From Shewanella algicola (GTDB taxonomy: Bacteria; Pseudomonadota; Gammaproteobacteria; Enterobacterales; Shewanellaceae), in NCBI RefSeq assembly GCF_014648035.1, contig NZ_BMQI01000027.1, forward strand, positions 1-64,000: DNA of 64,000 nucleotides, in the 5' to 3' direction. The position numbers and the translations under genes are program-made. This document shows positions 33,987-42,836 of this stretch, piece by piece; position 1 is the stretch's first letter; every line of letters starts with the position of its first letter. The notes under the pieces were generated by a model. It saw nothing but the letters and a program-made list of their open reading frames with translations. It was not told where the DNA came from and searched no databases.

Positions 33987-36900
33987 ATGATTGACATCAC
34001 CATAGACGGCGTCCCCCTATCACTGCCCCAGGCAGATAGCTTACTCAAAGCCGCAACAGATGCCGGTATCAACATCCCTAGCTTGTGTGACTTTTCCCAC
34101 AATCAAGCCAAACAGCAATGTAACTTGTGCCAGGTACAAATCAAAAACCATGATGGTAGTTTACGCTGTGCTCGTGCATGTGAAACCGCTCTAGAAACAG
34201 GCTTAGATGTGATTACCCAGTCGAGCTATTTAAGTAAAGTGCGCCAGCAAGCACTGAACGACATCTTAAGCGACCACTTTGCCGACTGTGAAGCACCATG
34301 CCAAACAGCCTGTCCAGCAGGTGTAGATGTGCAATCTTATCTTTACCACATTGGTAAAGGTGACCATCACGAAGCCGTTAAAGTTATCAAACAAACCTTG
34401 CCTTTACCCTTATCGATTGGCCGTGTATGTCCTGCATTTTGTGAAGCAGAGTGTCGCCGAGGACTGGTTGATGAACCTGTCGCCATTAGGCAGCTAAAGC
34501 GTCACGCTGCTGATTTAGACTTAAATGATCTCGAGTCTTACGTACCACCAAAAGCCCCCGCGACTAACAAACGCGTCGCCATTATTGGCAGCGGTCCTGC
34601 AGGCTTAACCGCTGGGTATTACCTGTCAAATAATGGCCACGATGTCACTATCATGGAGTCTGCCCCAAAAGCCGGTGGTTGGTTACGTTATGGTATTCCC
34701 GAGTACCGTTTACCTAAAGCAATTTTAGATAAAGAAATTGAACTGCTGACCCGTAATGGCCTTAAGATTAAAACGGGTTATGCATTGGGCCGCGATACTA
34801 ACTTAACCGAGTTAGTGGCTAATTATGATGCGGTTTGTCTCGCCATTGGCGCGCAAAAAGCGGTGCCAATGAACTACCCAGGCAGCGACTTACAAGGCTG
34901 CTATTTAGGTGTCGATTACTTACGCGATTATTGCACCGACAAAAAGTTAATCACGGGTAAAAAAGTGGCTGTCATCGGGGGCGGTAATACCGCTATCGAT
35001 TGTGCCCGTACCGCACTAAGAGATGGCGCCGATGTCACCTTAATCTATCGCCGCGGCCGCGAAGACATGCCCGCCGAACCCTACGAAATCCATGAAGCTG
35101 AAGTTGAAGGGGTTAAGTTTCATTTTCTCACCAACCCAATTGAAAACCATAGCGACAACCAAGGCCGTGTCAGCTCTGTCACCTTTGCCAAAATGGCATT
35201 GGGCGAGCCAGACTCCTCTGGTCGACGTTCGCCTAAAGCCACTGGCGAAACCTTTGAAGAAGCCTTCGACACCGTGATCCCTGCGGTATCTCAACAAGTC
35301 GATTTAGACTTTTTAGAACAACCCGGAAATCAAATAGACACTGGCCACATAGCTCTCAGCCGCTGGCACACGTTCTTAGGCTGTGAGCAAACCATGTCTG
35401 CTGGGGTTGAAAAACTGTTTGTTATTGGTGATTCACGCACAGGTCCGGGCACCGCTGTAGCCGCTGTTGCAGACGGTCGCAAAGCCGCTGAAGCCATTGA
35501 AGGTTTATTAACAGAAGGTTTAACCTGTCATTTAGAACCACAACAATTTAACTCACGCAAAGCCAAAAAAACCGCCTCGTTAGCGGCAAATACTTACCCC
35601 GAATTATACCCAGACACTGCCAGACGTCCGCGATTAAAAATGCCCGAGCTCAACCACCTCACACGCACGGTTAACTTTGCAGAAGTTGAACTCGGCTTTA
35701 AACCAGACAAAGCAATGCAAGAAGCAATGCGCTGCCTAGAATGTGCCTGCCAGGCCAACACCGACTGTAAATTACGCGACTATGCCACCGAATATAAAGT
35801 CGATAGCAATAGTATTGAACAGCCCCAAGCCCGTAAATTTAAAGTCGATAATAGCGCCCCGTTTATCACCTTTGATGCCAATCGTTGCATCAGTTGCGGC
35901 GCCTGTGTTGAAGCTTGCCACCAGCAAAGTGGTCATAATGTGATTAGTTTTGCGCCCAATAGTTACCAAGCACTCCCCGATGCTGCAGGCACAACAGACA
36001 GTCGCCGAAATGCACCGCGTGTCGGCTTTAGCGCATCAATGAACGACAGTGATTGTGTGCAGTGTGGTAACTGTGTGCAAGTGTGCCCAACGGGTGCATT
36101 AGTCGACGCCAGAGATAAAACCCAAGGCACACACCGAGCACTAACCAAAACCTCAACGGTGTGCACTTATTGTGGTGTCGGTTGCCGGGTTGAGTTACAT
36201 GTTGATCAAACCCAAAACCGCGTTATGCGCGTCACTGGCGACAGCGATTCACTGGTTAATGAAGGGATGCTATGCGTAAAAGGTCGCTCTGGTTTTGACT
36301 TTTTAAACAGTCCTAAGCGTCTTACTACGCCGTTAATCCGTAAAAATGGCCAGTTACAACCGGCAAGCTGGAGCGAAGCAATTAACTACATTGCCGAGCA
36401 ACTTAAGCCCATTAAAGAGGCTGCAGGGCCAAGTAAATTTGCCGCGTTATCGTCTGCTAAATGCACCAACGAAGAAAACTATTTAATGCAAAAGTTTACC
36501 CGCAGCATTATGGGTACTAACAGCATCGATCACTGCGCAAGATTGTGTCATTCGTCATCGGTTGCAGGCTTATTCGATACCATTGGCGGCGGCGCAATGA
36601 CCAATGATATTCCTAGCATAAAAGAGTCTGATGTTATTTTTATTATCGGCTCAGATACCACCAGCGCTCACCCAATTATAGCTTCTCACATTAAACGTGC
36701 AGTCAGCCAACATGGTGCGCGCTTAATTGTCGCTGACCCTAAAAAAACTACCATAGCAGACAGCGCTACGCTCTATGTCTCCCATAAACCCGGCACAGAC
36801 GTGATGCTGCTCAACGCTATCATGCAGCAAATTATTCTCAATAATTGGCAAGACCAAGATTACATTGATAATCGGGTTGAATATTACGAATTGCTTAAGC

Positions 36901-38210
36901 AAGAAGTACTCAAACCTGCTTACAATCTAAAAAATGCGGCGTTACTTACCGGTGTCAGTGCTGAAGACATTGCCTCGATGGCAAAAATGATTGGTACCGC
37001 AACCAAAACAGCCATGTACTATGCAATGGGGATAACTCAACATACTACCGGCTATGACAACGTGGTTTCGACCTCTAATTTACAATTACTCTGTGGCAAC
37101 ATCGGCGTGGTCGGCGGCGGATTAAACCCACTGCGTGGCCAAAGTAACGTGCAAGGCGCTTGTGATATGGGCGCGTTACCCGATTTTTATCCGGGTTATC
37201 AAAAAATCAATAACCCAGACAATAACGCCAAATTTGCCCATGCATGGGGTAACAGCTCATTGCCTGCGACTCCCGGCTATGCCGCTACTGAAATTATGCA
37301 TGCCATCGTCAAAAATAAAATCGATGCCTTGTATATATTGGGTGAAAACCCAGTGCTGAGCGACCCAGATCAGGCCCATGTGATTGCCGCACTTAAAAAA
37401 ATTAACTTTATGGTCGTGCAAGATATTTTCTTAACCGAAACCGCCCAGATGGCGCATGTGGTACTGCCTGCCAGCGCCTTTGCAGAAAAACAAGGGCACT
37501 TCACTAACACCGAACGCCGAGTACAGCAGCTTCGGGTGGCATTAACCCCACCCGGTGATGCAATGCTCGACTGGAAAGTCATCCAAATGATCGCCAATAA
37601 ACTGGATGCAAATTGGCAATATCAAAGTGCCAACGATATTTGGCAAGAAATCAACCAGGTCACCCCACAGTATCAAGGCTTAACCTGGGAGCGTCTTGAG
37701 CATAAAGTAGATGGTTTACAGTGGCCATGTTTTGATGAAAACCATCCCGGCACACCGGTTTTACATAGCGAAACCTTTTTACGCGGTAAAGGCCGGATGA
37801 TACCTATCAGTTATCTATTCCCGGCTGAAATGCCCGATAGCGATTACCCATTAATCTTGTCTACAGGGCGTTTATTGGAGCAGTTTCATACCGGTACCAT
37901 GACCCGAAAAACCCCTGAACTTGATATTAAAGGGGCGCCAAGAGTGATGATTTCGGTATATGACGCCGAGCAACTTGGGGTGAAAAACGGTGATATGTTA
38001 ACCCTCAGTACGCGCCGAGGTACCATTGAAATCGCGGCTTTTGTCACTAAACGAGCGCAAGTCGGGGTATTATTTTTACCCTTCCACTTTGCCGAATCAG
38101 CCGCTAACAAACTGACGATTAATGCATTAGATCCCATTGCAAAAATCCCTGAATTTAAGGTGTGTTCAGTTAAAGCGGAAAAATCACAACAAACGCTTAC
38201 AGTGGCATAG
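33987..38210 (+). CDS. Single-chain formate dehydrogenase: GltD-like flavin domain fused to molybdopterin subunit
   Basis: The protein has about 1407 residues from MIDITIDGVPL. In order it shows: a [2Fe-2S] ferredoxin domain (Cys in PSLCDF, QCNLCQ, LRCARAC); a cysteine-rich region (CEAPCQTACPAGVDV, GRVCPAFCEAECRRG); a GltD-like FAD/NAD(P) domain with two Rossmann motifs (VAIIGSGPAGLTAGYYL, VAVIGGGNTAIDCARTAL); two 4Fe-4S sites (CISCGACVEAC, CVQCGNCVQVCPTGA); and an FdhF-type molybdopterin domain (CTYCGVGCRVE, LCVKGRSGFDFL). The active site ARLCHSSSV has Cys, not selenocysteine. It should couple formate oxidation to NAD(P) in one polypeptide. An ATG at 33987 with AAAAGG upstream is chosen over 33936. 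No fdhB or fdhD adjoins it. Confidence 0.88.
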   Translation: MIDITIDGVPLSLPQADSLLKAATDAGINIPSLCDFSHNQAKQQCNLCQVQIKNHDGSLRCARACETALETGLDVITQSSYLSKVRQQALNDILSDHFADCEAPCQTACPAGVDVQSYLYHIGKGDHHEAVKVIKQTLPLPLSIGRVCPAFCEAECRRGLVDEPVAIRQLKRHAADLDLNDLESYVPPKAPATNKRVAIIGSGPAGLTAGYYLSNNGHDVTIMESAPKAGGWLRYGIPEYRLPKAILDKEIELLTRNGLKIKTGYALGRDTNLTELVANYDAVCLAIGAQKAVPMNYPGSDLQGCYLGVDYLRDYCTDKKLITGKKVAVIGGGNTAIDCARTALRDGADVTLIYRRGREDMPAEPYEIHEAEVEGVKFHFLTNPIENHSDNQGRVSSVTFAKMALGEPDSSGRRSPKATGETFEEAFDTVIPAVSQQVDLDFLEQPGNQIDTGHIALSRWHTFLGCEQTMSAGVEKLFVIGDSRTGPGTAVAAVADGRKAAEAIEGLLTEGLTCHLEPQQFNSRKAKKTASLAANTYPELYPDTARRPRLKMPELNHLTRTVNFAEVELGFKPDKAMQEAMRCLECACQANTDCKLRDYATEYKVDSNSIEQPQARKFKVDNSAPFITFDANRCISCGACVEACHQQSGHNVISFAPNSYQALPDAAGTTDSRRNAPRVGFSASMNDSDCVQCGNCVQVCPTGALVDARDKTQGTHRALTKTSTVCTYCGVGCRVELHVDQTQNRVMRVTGDSDSLVNEGMLCVKGRSGFDFLNSPKRLTTPLIRKNGQLQPASWSEAINYIAEQLKPIKEAAGPSKFAALSSAKCTNEENYLMQKFTRSIMGTNSIDHCARLCHSSSVAGLFDTIGGGAMTNDIPSIKESDVIFIIGSDTTSAHPIIASHIKRAVSQHGARLIVADPKKTTIADSATLYVSHKPGTDVMLLNAIMQQIILNNWQDQDYIDNRVEYYELLKQEVLKPAYNLKNAALLTGVSAEDIASMAKMIGTATKTAMYYAMGITQHTTGYDNVVSTSNLQLLCGNIGVVGGGLNPLRGQSNVQGACDMGALPDFYPGYQKINNPDNNAKFAHAWGNSSLPATPGYAATEIMHAIVKNKIDALYILGENPVLSDPDQAHVIAALKKINFMVVQDIFLTETAQMAHVVLPASAFAEKQGHFTNTERRVQQLRVALTPPGDAMLDWKVIQMIANKLDANWQYQSANDIWQEINQVTPQYQGLTWERLEHKVDGLQWPCFDENHPGTPVLHSETFLRGKGRMIPISYLFPAEMPDSDYPLILSTGRLLEQFHTGTMTRKTPELDIKGAPRVMISVYDAEQLGVKNGDMLTLSTRRGTIEIAAFVTKRAQVGVLFLPFHFAESAANKLTINALDPIAKIPEFKVCSVKAEKSQQTLTVA

Positions 38211-38226
38211 TGTTAATTATGAACGA

Positions 38227-38257
38227 AAAATGCCTCGTCCTGTAGGCGAGGCATTTT
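38227..38257. terminator. Terminator after the formate dehydrogenase gene
   Basis: AAAATGCCTCG / CGAGGCATTTT with a nine-base loop serves the convergent formate dehydrogenase gene and small membrane protein gene. Confidence 0.85.
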
Positions 38258-38297
38258 GTATCACGTTACCGTTAATCATTATGTAAACGATTAGCGC

Positions 38298-38525
38298 TTA
38301 TCCATTAACCACTGTTGGCGTGAGCTCGATATCTTTTTTAAGCACAAGCACAAGCACAACAAGGTAAACCAACCCTAAAATAGGCACTATCGATAACCCT
38401 GCACCAATCACACCGGCTAAAATCGGCGATTGTGTTTTACGACGACCTAAGTAATAACAAATACAGCCCATCACTAATGCAAAAACAATAATCAACTGGC
38501 CGACCAAGGTTGCATTAAAATCCAT
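38298..38525 (-). CDS. Small two-helix membrane protein
   Basis: The 75-residue protein has two strong membrane helices (residues about 8-26 and 35-62) joined by a short basic loop, YLGRRKTQSP, which predicts a cytoplasmic turn. No family is recognised. A plausible AGGAGAG ribosome site stands before the ATG at 38525. It is convergent with the formate dehydrogenase gene and shares its terminator. Confidence 0.6.
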   Translation of the reverse strand: MDFNATLVGQLIIVFALVMGCICYYLGRRKTQSPILAGVIGAGLSIVPILGLVYLVVLVLVLKKDIELTPTVVNG

Positions 38526-38766
38526 TTACCCTCTCCTAATTAATAGTTCGATATAACGCCATAACGTTCATCATTTAAACGCATTTAACAAAAAAGTTAC
38601 ATCCATATATTGCTCATAGTAAAGTGGAGTATTATTTTTCGCTAAATAAGCGATAGTATCGGCACGGTTAACTCTTACCCGTTACGCACTAAACTTGCCA
38701 TTTTGCTGAATTATCGGTAGTTTTAACCGCATTGAAAGACGCAAAAATAACAACAAAGGATTACGA

Positions 38767-39609
38767 ATGGGAAACATACTTTGGGTGGCCTCTTACCCTA
38801 AATCGGGTAACACTTGGGTACGCGCTTTTTTAGAGAATTACATTCAAAATCAAGATCAGCCTATCGACATTAATACCATGCATACCATATCGACTGCCGA
38901 ATCTGCAGCGCATCGTTATCAAGCTTATTTACCTAAAGATAAAGCCGCAACCACAGAGCTTACCTTAGAAGAAGTCAGTGCGATTCGCCCTCAAGTGCAA
39001 GCCGACATAGCCCATCAGGCTCAAGGCACCACCTTTGTTAAAACCCATAATTATTTAGGCGAGTACAACGGCCAACCATTACATAACTCTTCAGTTACCT
39101 CTGGAGCGATTTATGTGGTTCGTAACCCGCTTGATGTGGTTATTTCAATGGCCAATTACTTTGATTACACCATCGATCAAGCCATCGCCTACATGGCAGA
39201 AGAAATGACAGGTACCCCAAACGAGGCGCCGCATGTTCCACAAATTATTACCTCGTGGTCGATGCATGTATCGAGCTGGACAAGCGATGATACCTCAAAG
39301 CTCATTTTACGTTATGAAGACATGTTAGATGACCCTAAAAAAGTCTTCCGCAAAGTTGAGTCATTTTTAGGCTTAAAGAAAGATCCTACAAGGCTCAAAA
39401 ATGCCATTAAGCATTCATCATTTGCACAATTAAAAGCTCAGGAAGCCAAACGTGGATTTGTTGAAAAACATGAAAACGCTAATGCTTTCTTTAGGAAAGG
39501 CGGTAAGCATCAATGGCAATCAAAGCTCACACCAGAACAGGTAAAAAGCATTGTCGATACCCATTATGAGCAAATGAAGCGCTTTAAGTATTTACCTGCT
39601 GGGATGTAA
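38767..39609 (+). CDS. PAPS-dependent sulfotransferase-like protein
   Basis: The 280-residue protein carries the sulfotransferase 5'-phosphosulphate loop WVASYPKSGNTWVRAFLENY at residues 6-25 and the 3'-phosphate motif as VVRNPLDVVISMANYF near residue 118. ILRYEDMLDDPKKVFRKVESFLGL and RKGGKHQWQSKLTPEQ complete the fold. It should move sulphate from PAPS to a hydroxyl or amine of an unknown small molecule or glycan. It stands alone, with no sulphate-activation or glycosyltransferase genes adjacent. CAAAGGATT precedes the ATG. Confidence 0.88.
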   Translation: MGNILWVASYPKSGNTWVRAFLENYIQNQDQPIDINTMHTISTAESAAHRYQAYLPKDKAATTELTLEEVSAIRPQVQADIAHQAQGTTFVKTHNYLGEYNGQPLHNSSVTSGAIYVVRNPLDVVISMANYFDYTIDQAIAYMAEEMTGTPNEAPHVPQIITSWSMHVSSWTSDDTSKLILRYEDMLDDPKKVFRKVESFLGLKKDPTRLKNAIKHSSFAQLKAQEAKRGFVEKHENANAFFRKGGKHQWQSKLTPEQVKSIVDTHYEQMKRFKYLPAGM

Positions 39610-39644
39610 CACTCCCACCTTAAAACAGCCACACTTGCCCATAA

Positions 39645-39680
39645 AAAAACGTCCTATTGCTACTGCACTAGGACGTTTTT
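39645..39680. terminator. Bidirectional terminator, sulfotransferase / lgt
   Basis: AAAAACGTCCTA / TAGGACGTTTTT with a 12-base loop ends both convergent genes. Confidence 0.92.
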
Positions 39681-39723
39681 ATTGGCTGTAGTGACAGCGC
39701 TATTGATTAACGGTAAATAATGG

Positions 39724-40500
39724 TTAGCTCTGTTTACGATAAGCCATCACTAACAACACCACACCTGTCAGTAAAAATGGCAAACTTAACCATTGGCCAG
39801 CACTTAACATCGACTCATGGTAAGCCGCCTGGCTGACTTTAACGCTTTCTATCGCAATACGCGCACTAAACACAGACACTAAAAACACCCCAAAAATGGC
39901 ACCGTGTTTTTGCTTCATATTGGTGTATTTGTAAATGGCGTAAAGGCCAATAAAAATCAATAAATACGCAATCGACTCGTACAGCTGGGCCGGGTGACGT
40001 GGCAGCATATCAATTCGTTTAAAAATAATGCCCCAAGGTTGAGTAGTTGGCTCACCTAAAATTTCAGAGTTAGCAAAGTTGGCCATGCGCACAAAAAAGC
40101 CAAATATTGCTGTTGCAATGGCTAGACGATCAAGCAAAAACAAAAACGGCAACTTCACTTTACGTTGGTAGTAATACAAGGCCAATATGGCACCTAAACC
40201 ACCGCCATGACTGGCTAAACCACCTTCCCAAATGGCCAGAATTTTAAGCGGATTCGCAAAATAATATCCAGGGTCATAAAAAACACAGTGGGCTAAACGA
40301 GCACCAACAATAATGCCCACAACGCAATACACCAAAAGATTATCTAACGACTCAACATCAAGCCCCTCTTTTGTATAAATCCGTTTCATCACCTGAAAAC
40401 CAGTGGCAATCGCTAACGCAAAAAGTGCACCATACCAATGTACAGTTAAGCCCATAAACGAAACTAATATAGGGTCAAAATCCCAGACGATGTGTTCCAA
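39724..40500 (-). CDS. lgt: Prolipoprotein diacylglyceryl transferase, atypical
   Basis: The 258-residue protein has seven predicted membrane helices and Lgt landmarks: GLTVHWYGALFALA near the start, WEGGLASHGGGLGAILALYYY with the essential HGGG block, and RHPAQLYES with the catalytic His/Tyr region. The usual GRxGNFxNxExxG signature reads VRMANFANSEILGEPT, and PWGIIFKRIDMLPRHP follows; this variant reminds me of Bacteroidota-type Lgt rather than E. coli Lgt. Lgt adds diacylglycerol to the lipobox Cys of preprolipoproteins. It may be a second copy acquired by transfer, since lgt is normally next to thyA in gammaproteobacteria and thyA is absent here. Confidence 0.85.
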   Translation of the reverse strand: MEHIVWDFDPILVSFMGLTVHWYGALFALAIATGFQVMKRIYTKEGLDVESLDNLLVYCVVGIIVGARLAHCVFYDPGYYFANPLKILAIWEGGLASHGGGLGAILALYYYQRKVKLPFLFLLDRLAIATAIFGFFVRMANFANSEILGEPTTQPWGIIFKRIDMLPRHPAQLYESIAYLLIFIGLYAIYKYTNMKQKHGAIFGVFLVSVFSARIAIESVKVSQAAYHESMLSAGQWLSLPFLLTGVVLLVMAYRKQS

Positions 40501-40686
40501 ATTGCCTACTCCGATTGCAATGTTGTTTTATCGCATTATGCTAAAACAACTTTACGACAGATGATACGTAACTGTAGAGAAAGTTTCATCAATCTGAGTG
40601 AGGTAAATTAACAATGAAGCAGTAAATAAGGTAACATTTAGTGTAATTGATGCTAAATATCCTGATTGTAAGAGTTAACCCAATTA

Positions 40687-41538
40687 ATGACCGATAAAAC
40701 CGAATACCATATTGATGTGCTTGAGCACAGTACTGATGCAATTAATCTGCTGGCACAAGCAAGTGGTTTAGGTAAGCAAGTATTAAAAGATGCCATGCAA
40801 AAAGGCGCGGTTTGGCATACTCACGGCAAACAAACCAATCGAATTAGGCGGGCTAAAAAGCCCTTGCAACCTAGCGATAAGCTGCACCTTTATTACAATC
40901 AGCATATTCTCAATGAACTGGTAGCACCGGCAGAGTTGTTGTTTGACGAGACTGACTACAGTGTGTGGTACAAGCCTTACGGTATGCGCTGCCAAGGATC
41001 AAAGTGGAGCGACCACACCACCATGAATCGCTTTGCTGAGCTAAACATGCAGCCTCAACGCAATGCCTCTATTATTCATCGCCTCGACCGTGCAGCCACT
41101 GGATTATTAATTCTCGGACACAGTAAAAAAGCCACCGCGGCTATCGCTAAATTATTTGAAACGCGCGCATTAGAAAAACACTACGAAGTGATTGTTCACG
41201 GCAAGTTTTCCAGTGAAACAGTACAAATTGACCCCCCTGTTGATAACAAGCCTGCGCTGTCTCATGCAACATTAATCACCTATCATTCAGGGCTTAATCA
41301 ATCTAAAGTGCAAGTCAAAATCGACACGGGGCGTAAGCATCAAATTCGCATTCATATGGCCAGTTTAGGCCATCCGGTGGTGGGCGACCGATTACACGGT
41401 GATGCCGATAACACTGCGCCCGATCTTAAATTAACCTCGTGCTATTTCAACTTTGTTTGCCCATTAAGCGGCAAACAAAAAACCTTTGAATTACCTGAAC
41501 AATACCGCCCCAAATTTTCAGACGAGCAGCCGTTATAG
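40687..41538 (+). CDS. RluA-family pseudouridine synthase
   Basis: This 283-residue protein has the catalytic motif HRLDRAATGLLILGHSK with the Asp at about residue 138, KPYGMRCQG, and the C-terminal block VKIDTGRKHQIRIHMASLGHPVVGDRLHG of RluA enzymes. It isomerises uridine in rRNA or tRNA; the target is not clear. The N-terminal 80 residues include a partial S4-like region (GKQVLKDAMQKGAVWHTH, KPLQPSDKLHLYYN). The downstream DUF2057 gene follows after 46 bp and may be co-transcribed. Confidence 0.88.
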   Translation: MTDKTEYHIDVLEHSTDAINLLAQASGLGKQVLKDAMQKGAVWHTHGKQTNRIRRAKKPLQPSDKLHLYYNQHILNELVAPAELLFDETDYSVWYKPYGMRCQGSKWSDHTTMNRFAELNMQPQRNASIIHRLDRAATGLLILGHSKKATAAIAKLFETRALEKHYEVIVHGKFSSETVQIDPPVDNKPALSHATLITYHSGLNQSKVQVKIDTGRKHQIRIHMASLGHPVVGDRLHGDADNTAPDLKLTSCYFNFVCPLSGKQKTFELPEQYRPKFSDEQPL

Positions 41539-41584
41539 CGCTGCTGAACACTGCATCTGCTAATTATTATCATAGGAAACGTTT

Positions 41585-42304
41585 ATGCGTTTAATCATTT
41601 GTACTGCACTGTGCTTAGCCACATACATGTTTTGTCACAGCAGTGTGGCTGCCAGCTTACTGCTACCTAACAATGCCAATACAGTATTAGTCAATGGTGT
41701 CGCGACCGAGCAGCAACAGGTCAAGCTAGACATCAATACCCCACAGGGATTACAGCAAATCGCCTTTCGCTATCATGCCCGCTTTAGAGATCAAGGCAGT
41801 CAGCATAGCTTTAGCTCAGATGTGATTATTTTGCGTTTTAGCGCCAGCGATCAAGACTATCAATTAACACTGCCCAGCATCCGCAGCAAAAGCAGTGCTG
41901 CACAGTTTAATGACTCACCCACACTGACATTAACCGACCAGGCAGATAATGCGGTTGAATTCACTCAAGACAGGTTAATGAAAAAAGGCTTGCAGCTCGG
42001 TCGTGATTTTGAACAAGAAATCGCTAAATACAACGCCGCCGCCAACCCAGCTTCATGGAGTGCAGCTAAAGTCACTGCGCCAGCAGTTGCGCCCAAAATG
42101 TTAAACGAACCGGCCAATTCAGTGGTCACTACAGCGCCAGTCGCGTTAGCCATAACCGATGCTCAACCTGAAGGTGTCGCTCCAGTTGTGAACAACAGCG
42201 CTGAACAGCCAAGCCAGGCTGAAGTGTCTAACATGCTCGATTACTGGTACCAAAAAGCAACCCCACAAACTCAAGCAGAGTTTAAGGCCAGAATAAATCA
42301 GTAA
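41585..42304 (+). CDS. DUF2057-family (YccT-like) secreted protein
   Basis: The 239-residue protein starts with a signal peptide (MRLIICTALCLATYMFCHSS, cleavage after VAA near 24) and then ASLLLPNNANTVLVNGVATEQQQVKLDINTPQGLQQIAFRYHAR, characteristic of the DUF2057 family. E. coli YccT inhibits curli formation; the role here is unknown. The C-terminal third, rich in Ala/Pro, is a flexible tail ending in VSNMLDYWYQKATPQTQAEF. A terminator follows. Confidence 0.85.
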   Translation: MRLIICTALCLATYMFCHSSVAASLLLPNNANTVLVNGVATEQQQVKLDINTPQGLQQIAFRYHARFRDQGSQHSFSSDVIILRFSASDQDYQLTLPSIRSKSSAAQFNDSPTLTLTDQADNAVEFTQDRLMKKGLQLGRDFEQEIAKYNAAANPASWSAAKVTAPAVAPKMLNEPANSVVTTAPVALAITDAQPEGVAPVVNNSAEQPSQAEVSNMLDYWYQKATPQTQAEFKARINQ

Positions 42305-42333
42305 TGCGCTTTTTATTGAAGGTGTAAAAGAAT

Positions 42334-42370
42334 CAAGCGATATATCCACTGGGTATATCGCTTTTTTATT
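42334..42370 (+). terminator. Terminator of the DUF2057 gene
   Basis: AAGCGATATA / TATATCGCTT with a nine-base loop is followed by TTTTTATT on the plus strand. It lies at the convergent junction with ybaK. Confidence 0.87.
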
Positions 42371-42836
42371 AGGCGCAAATATCGGCAAATGTCGCATTGA
42401 GTAGGCGCTGTAAATCCTCGGGGTTAAGTGAAATATCTACCCCTCTTTTACCGGCGCTGACGTACATGCTTTCAAACTGCTGCGCAGATGCATCGATGAC
42501 GGTGGGCAAGCGTCTTTTTTGCCCTAGCGGACTTACGCCCCCCAGCACATAACCACTTGAACGCTCAACCGCTGCCGCCTCAGCCATATGGGCTTTTTTC
42601 GCGCCCGCCGCCTTGGCCATTAACTTCATGCTCAACATCGAAGACACTGGCACAACTGCCACAGCCAATGTTTGATTATCTAGGCTCACCACCAGGGTTT
42701 TAAATACTTGTTCGGCTGGCAACGCTAATTTCTGTGCAGCCTCTAAGCCATAGGATTCATTACTGGCATCATGTTGATACTCGTGCACCTTAAAATCAAT
42801 CTTGTGCTTTTTGGCCATATCAATTGCTGGAGTCAT
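42369..42836 (-). CDS. ybaK: Cys-tRNA(Pro) deacylase YbaK
   Basis: The 155-residue protein matches YbaK/EbsC: MTPAIDMAKKHKIDFKVHEY, VFKTLVVSLDNQTLAVAVVPV with the catalytic Lys, and YVLGGVSPLGQKRRLPTVID. It hydrolyses Cys mischarged on tRNA(Pro). Its ATG overlaps the stop of the upstream transporter gene by four bases, so it is translationally coupled to that gene. Length is as expected for the family. Confidence 0.93.
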   Translation of the reverse strand: MTPAIDMAKKHKIDFKVHEYQHDASNESYGLEAAQKLALPAEQVFKTLVVSLDNQTLAVAVVPVSSMLSMKLMAKAAGAKKAHMAEAAAVERSSGYVLGGVSPLGQKRRLPTVIDASAQQFESMYVSAGKRGVDISLNPEDLQRLLNATFADICA

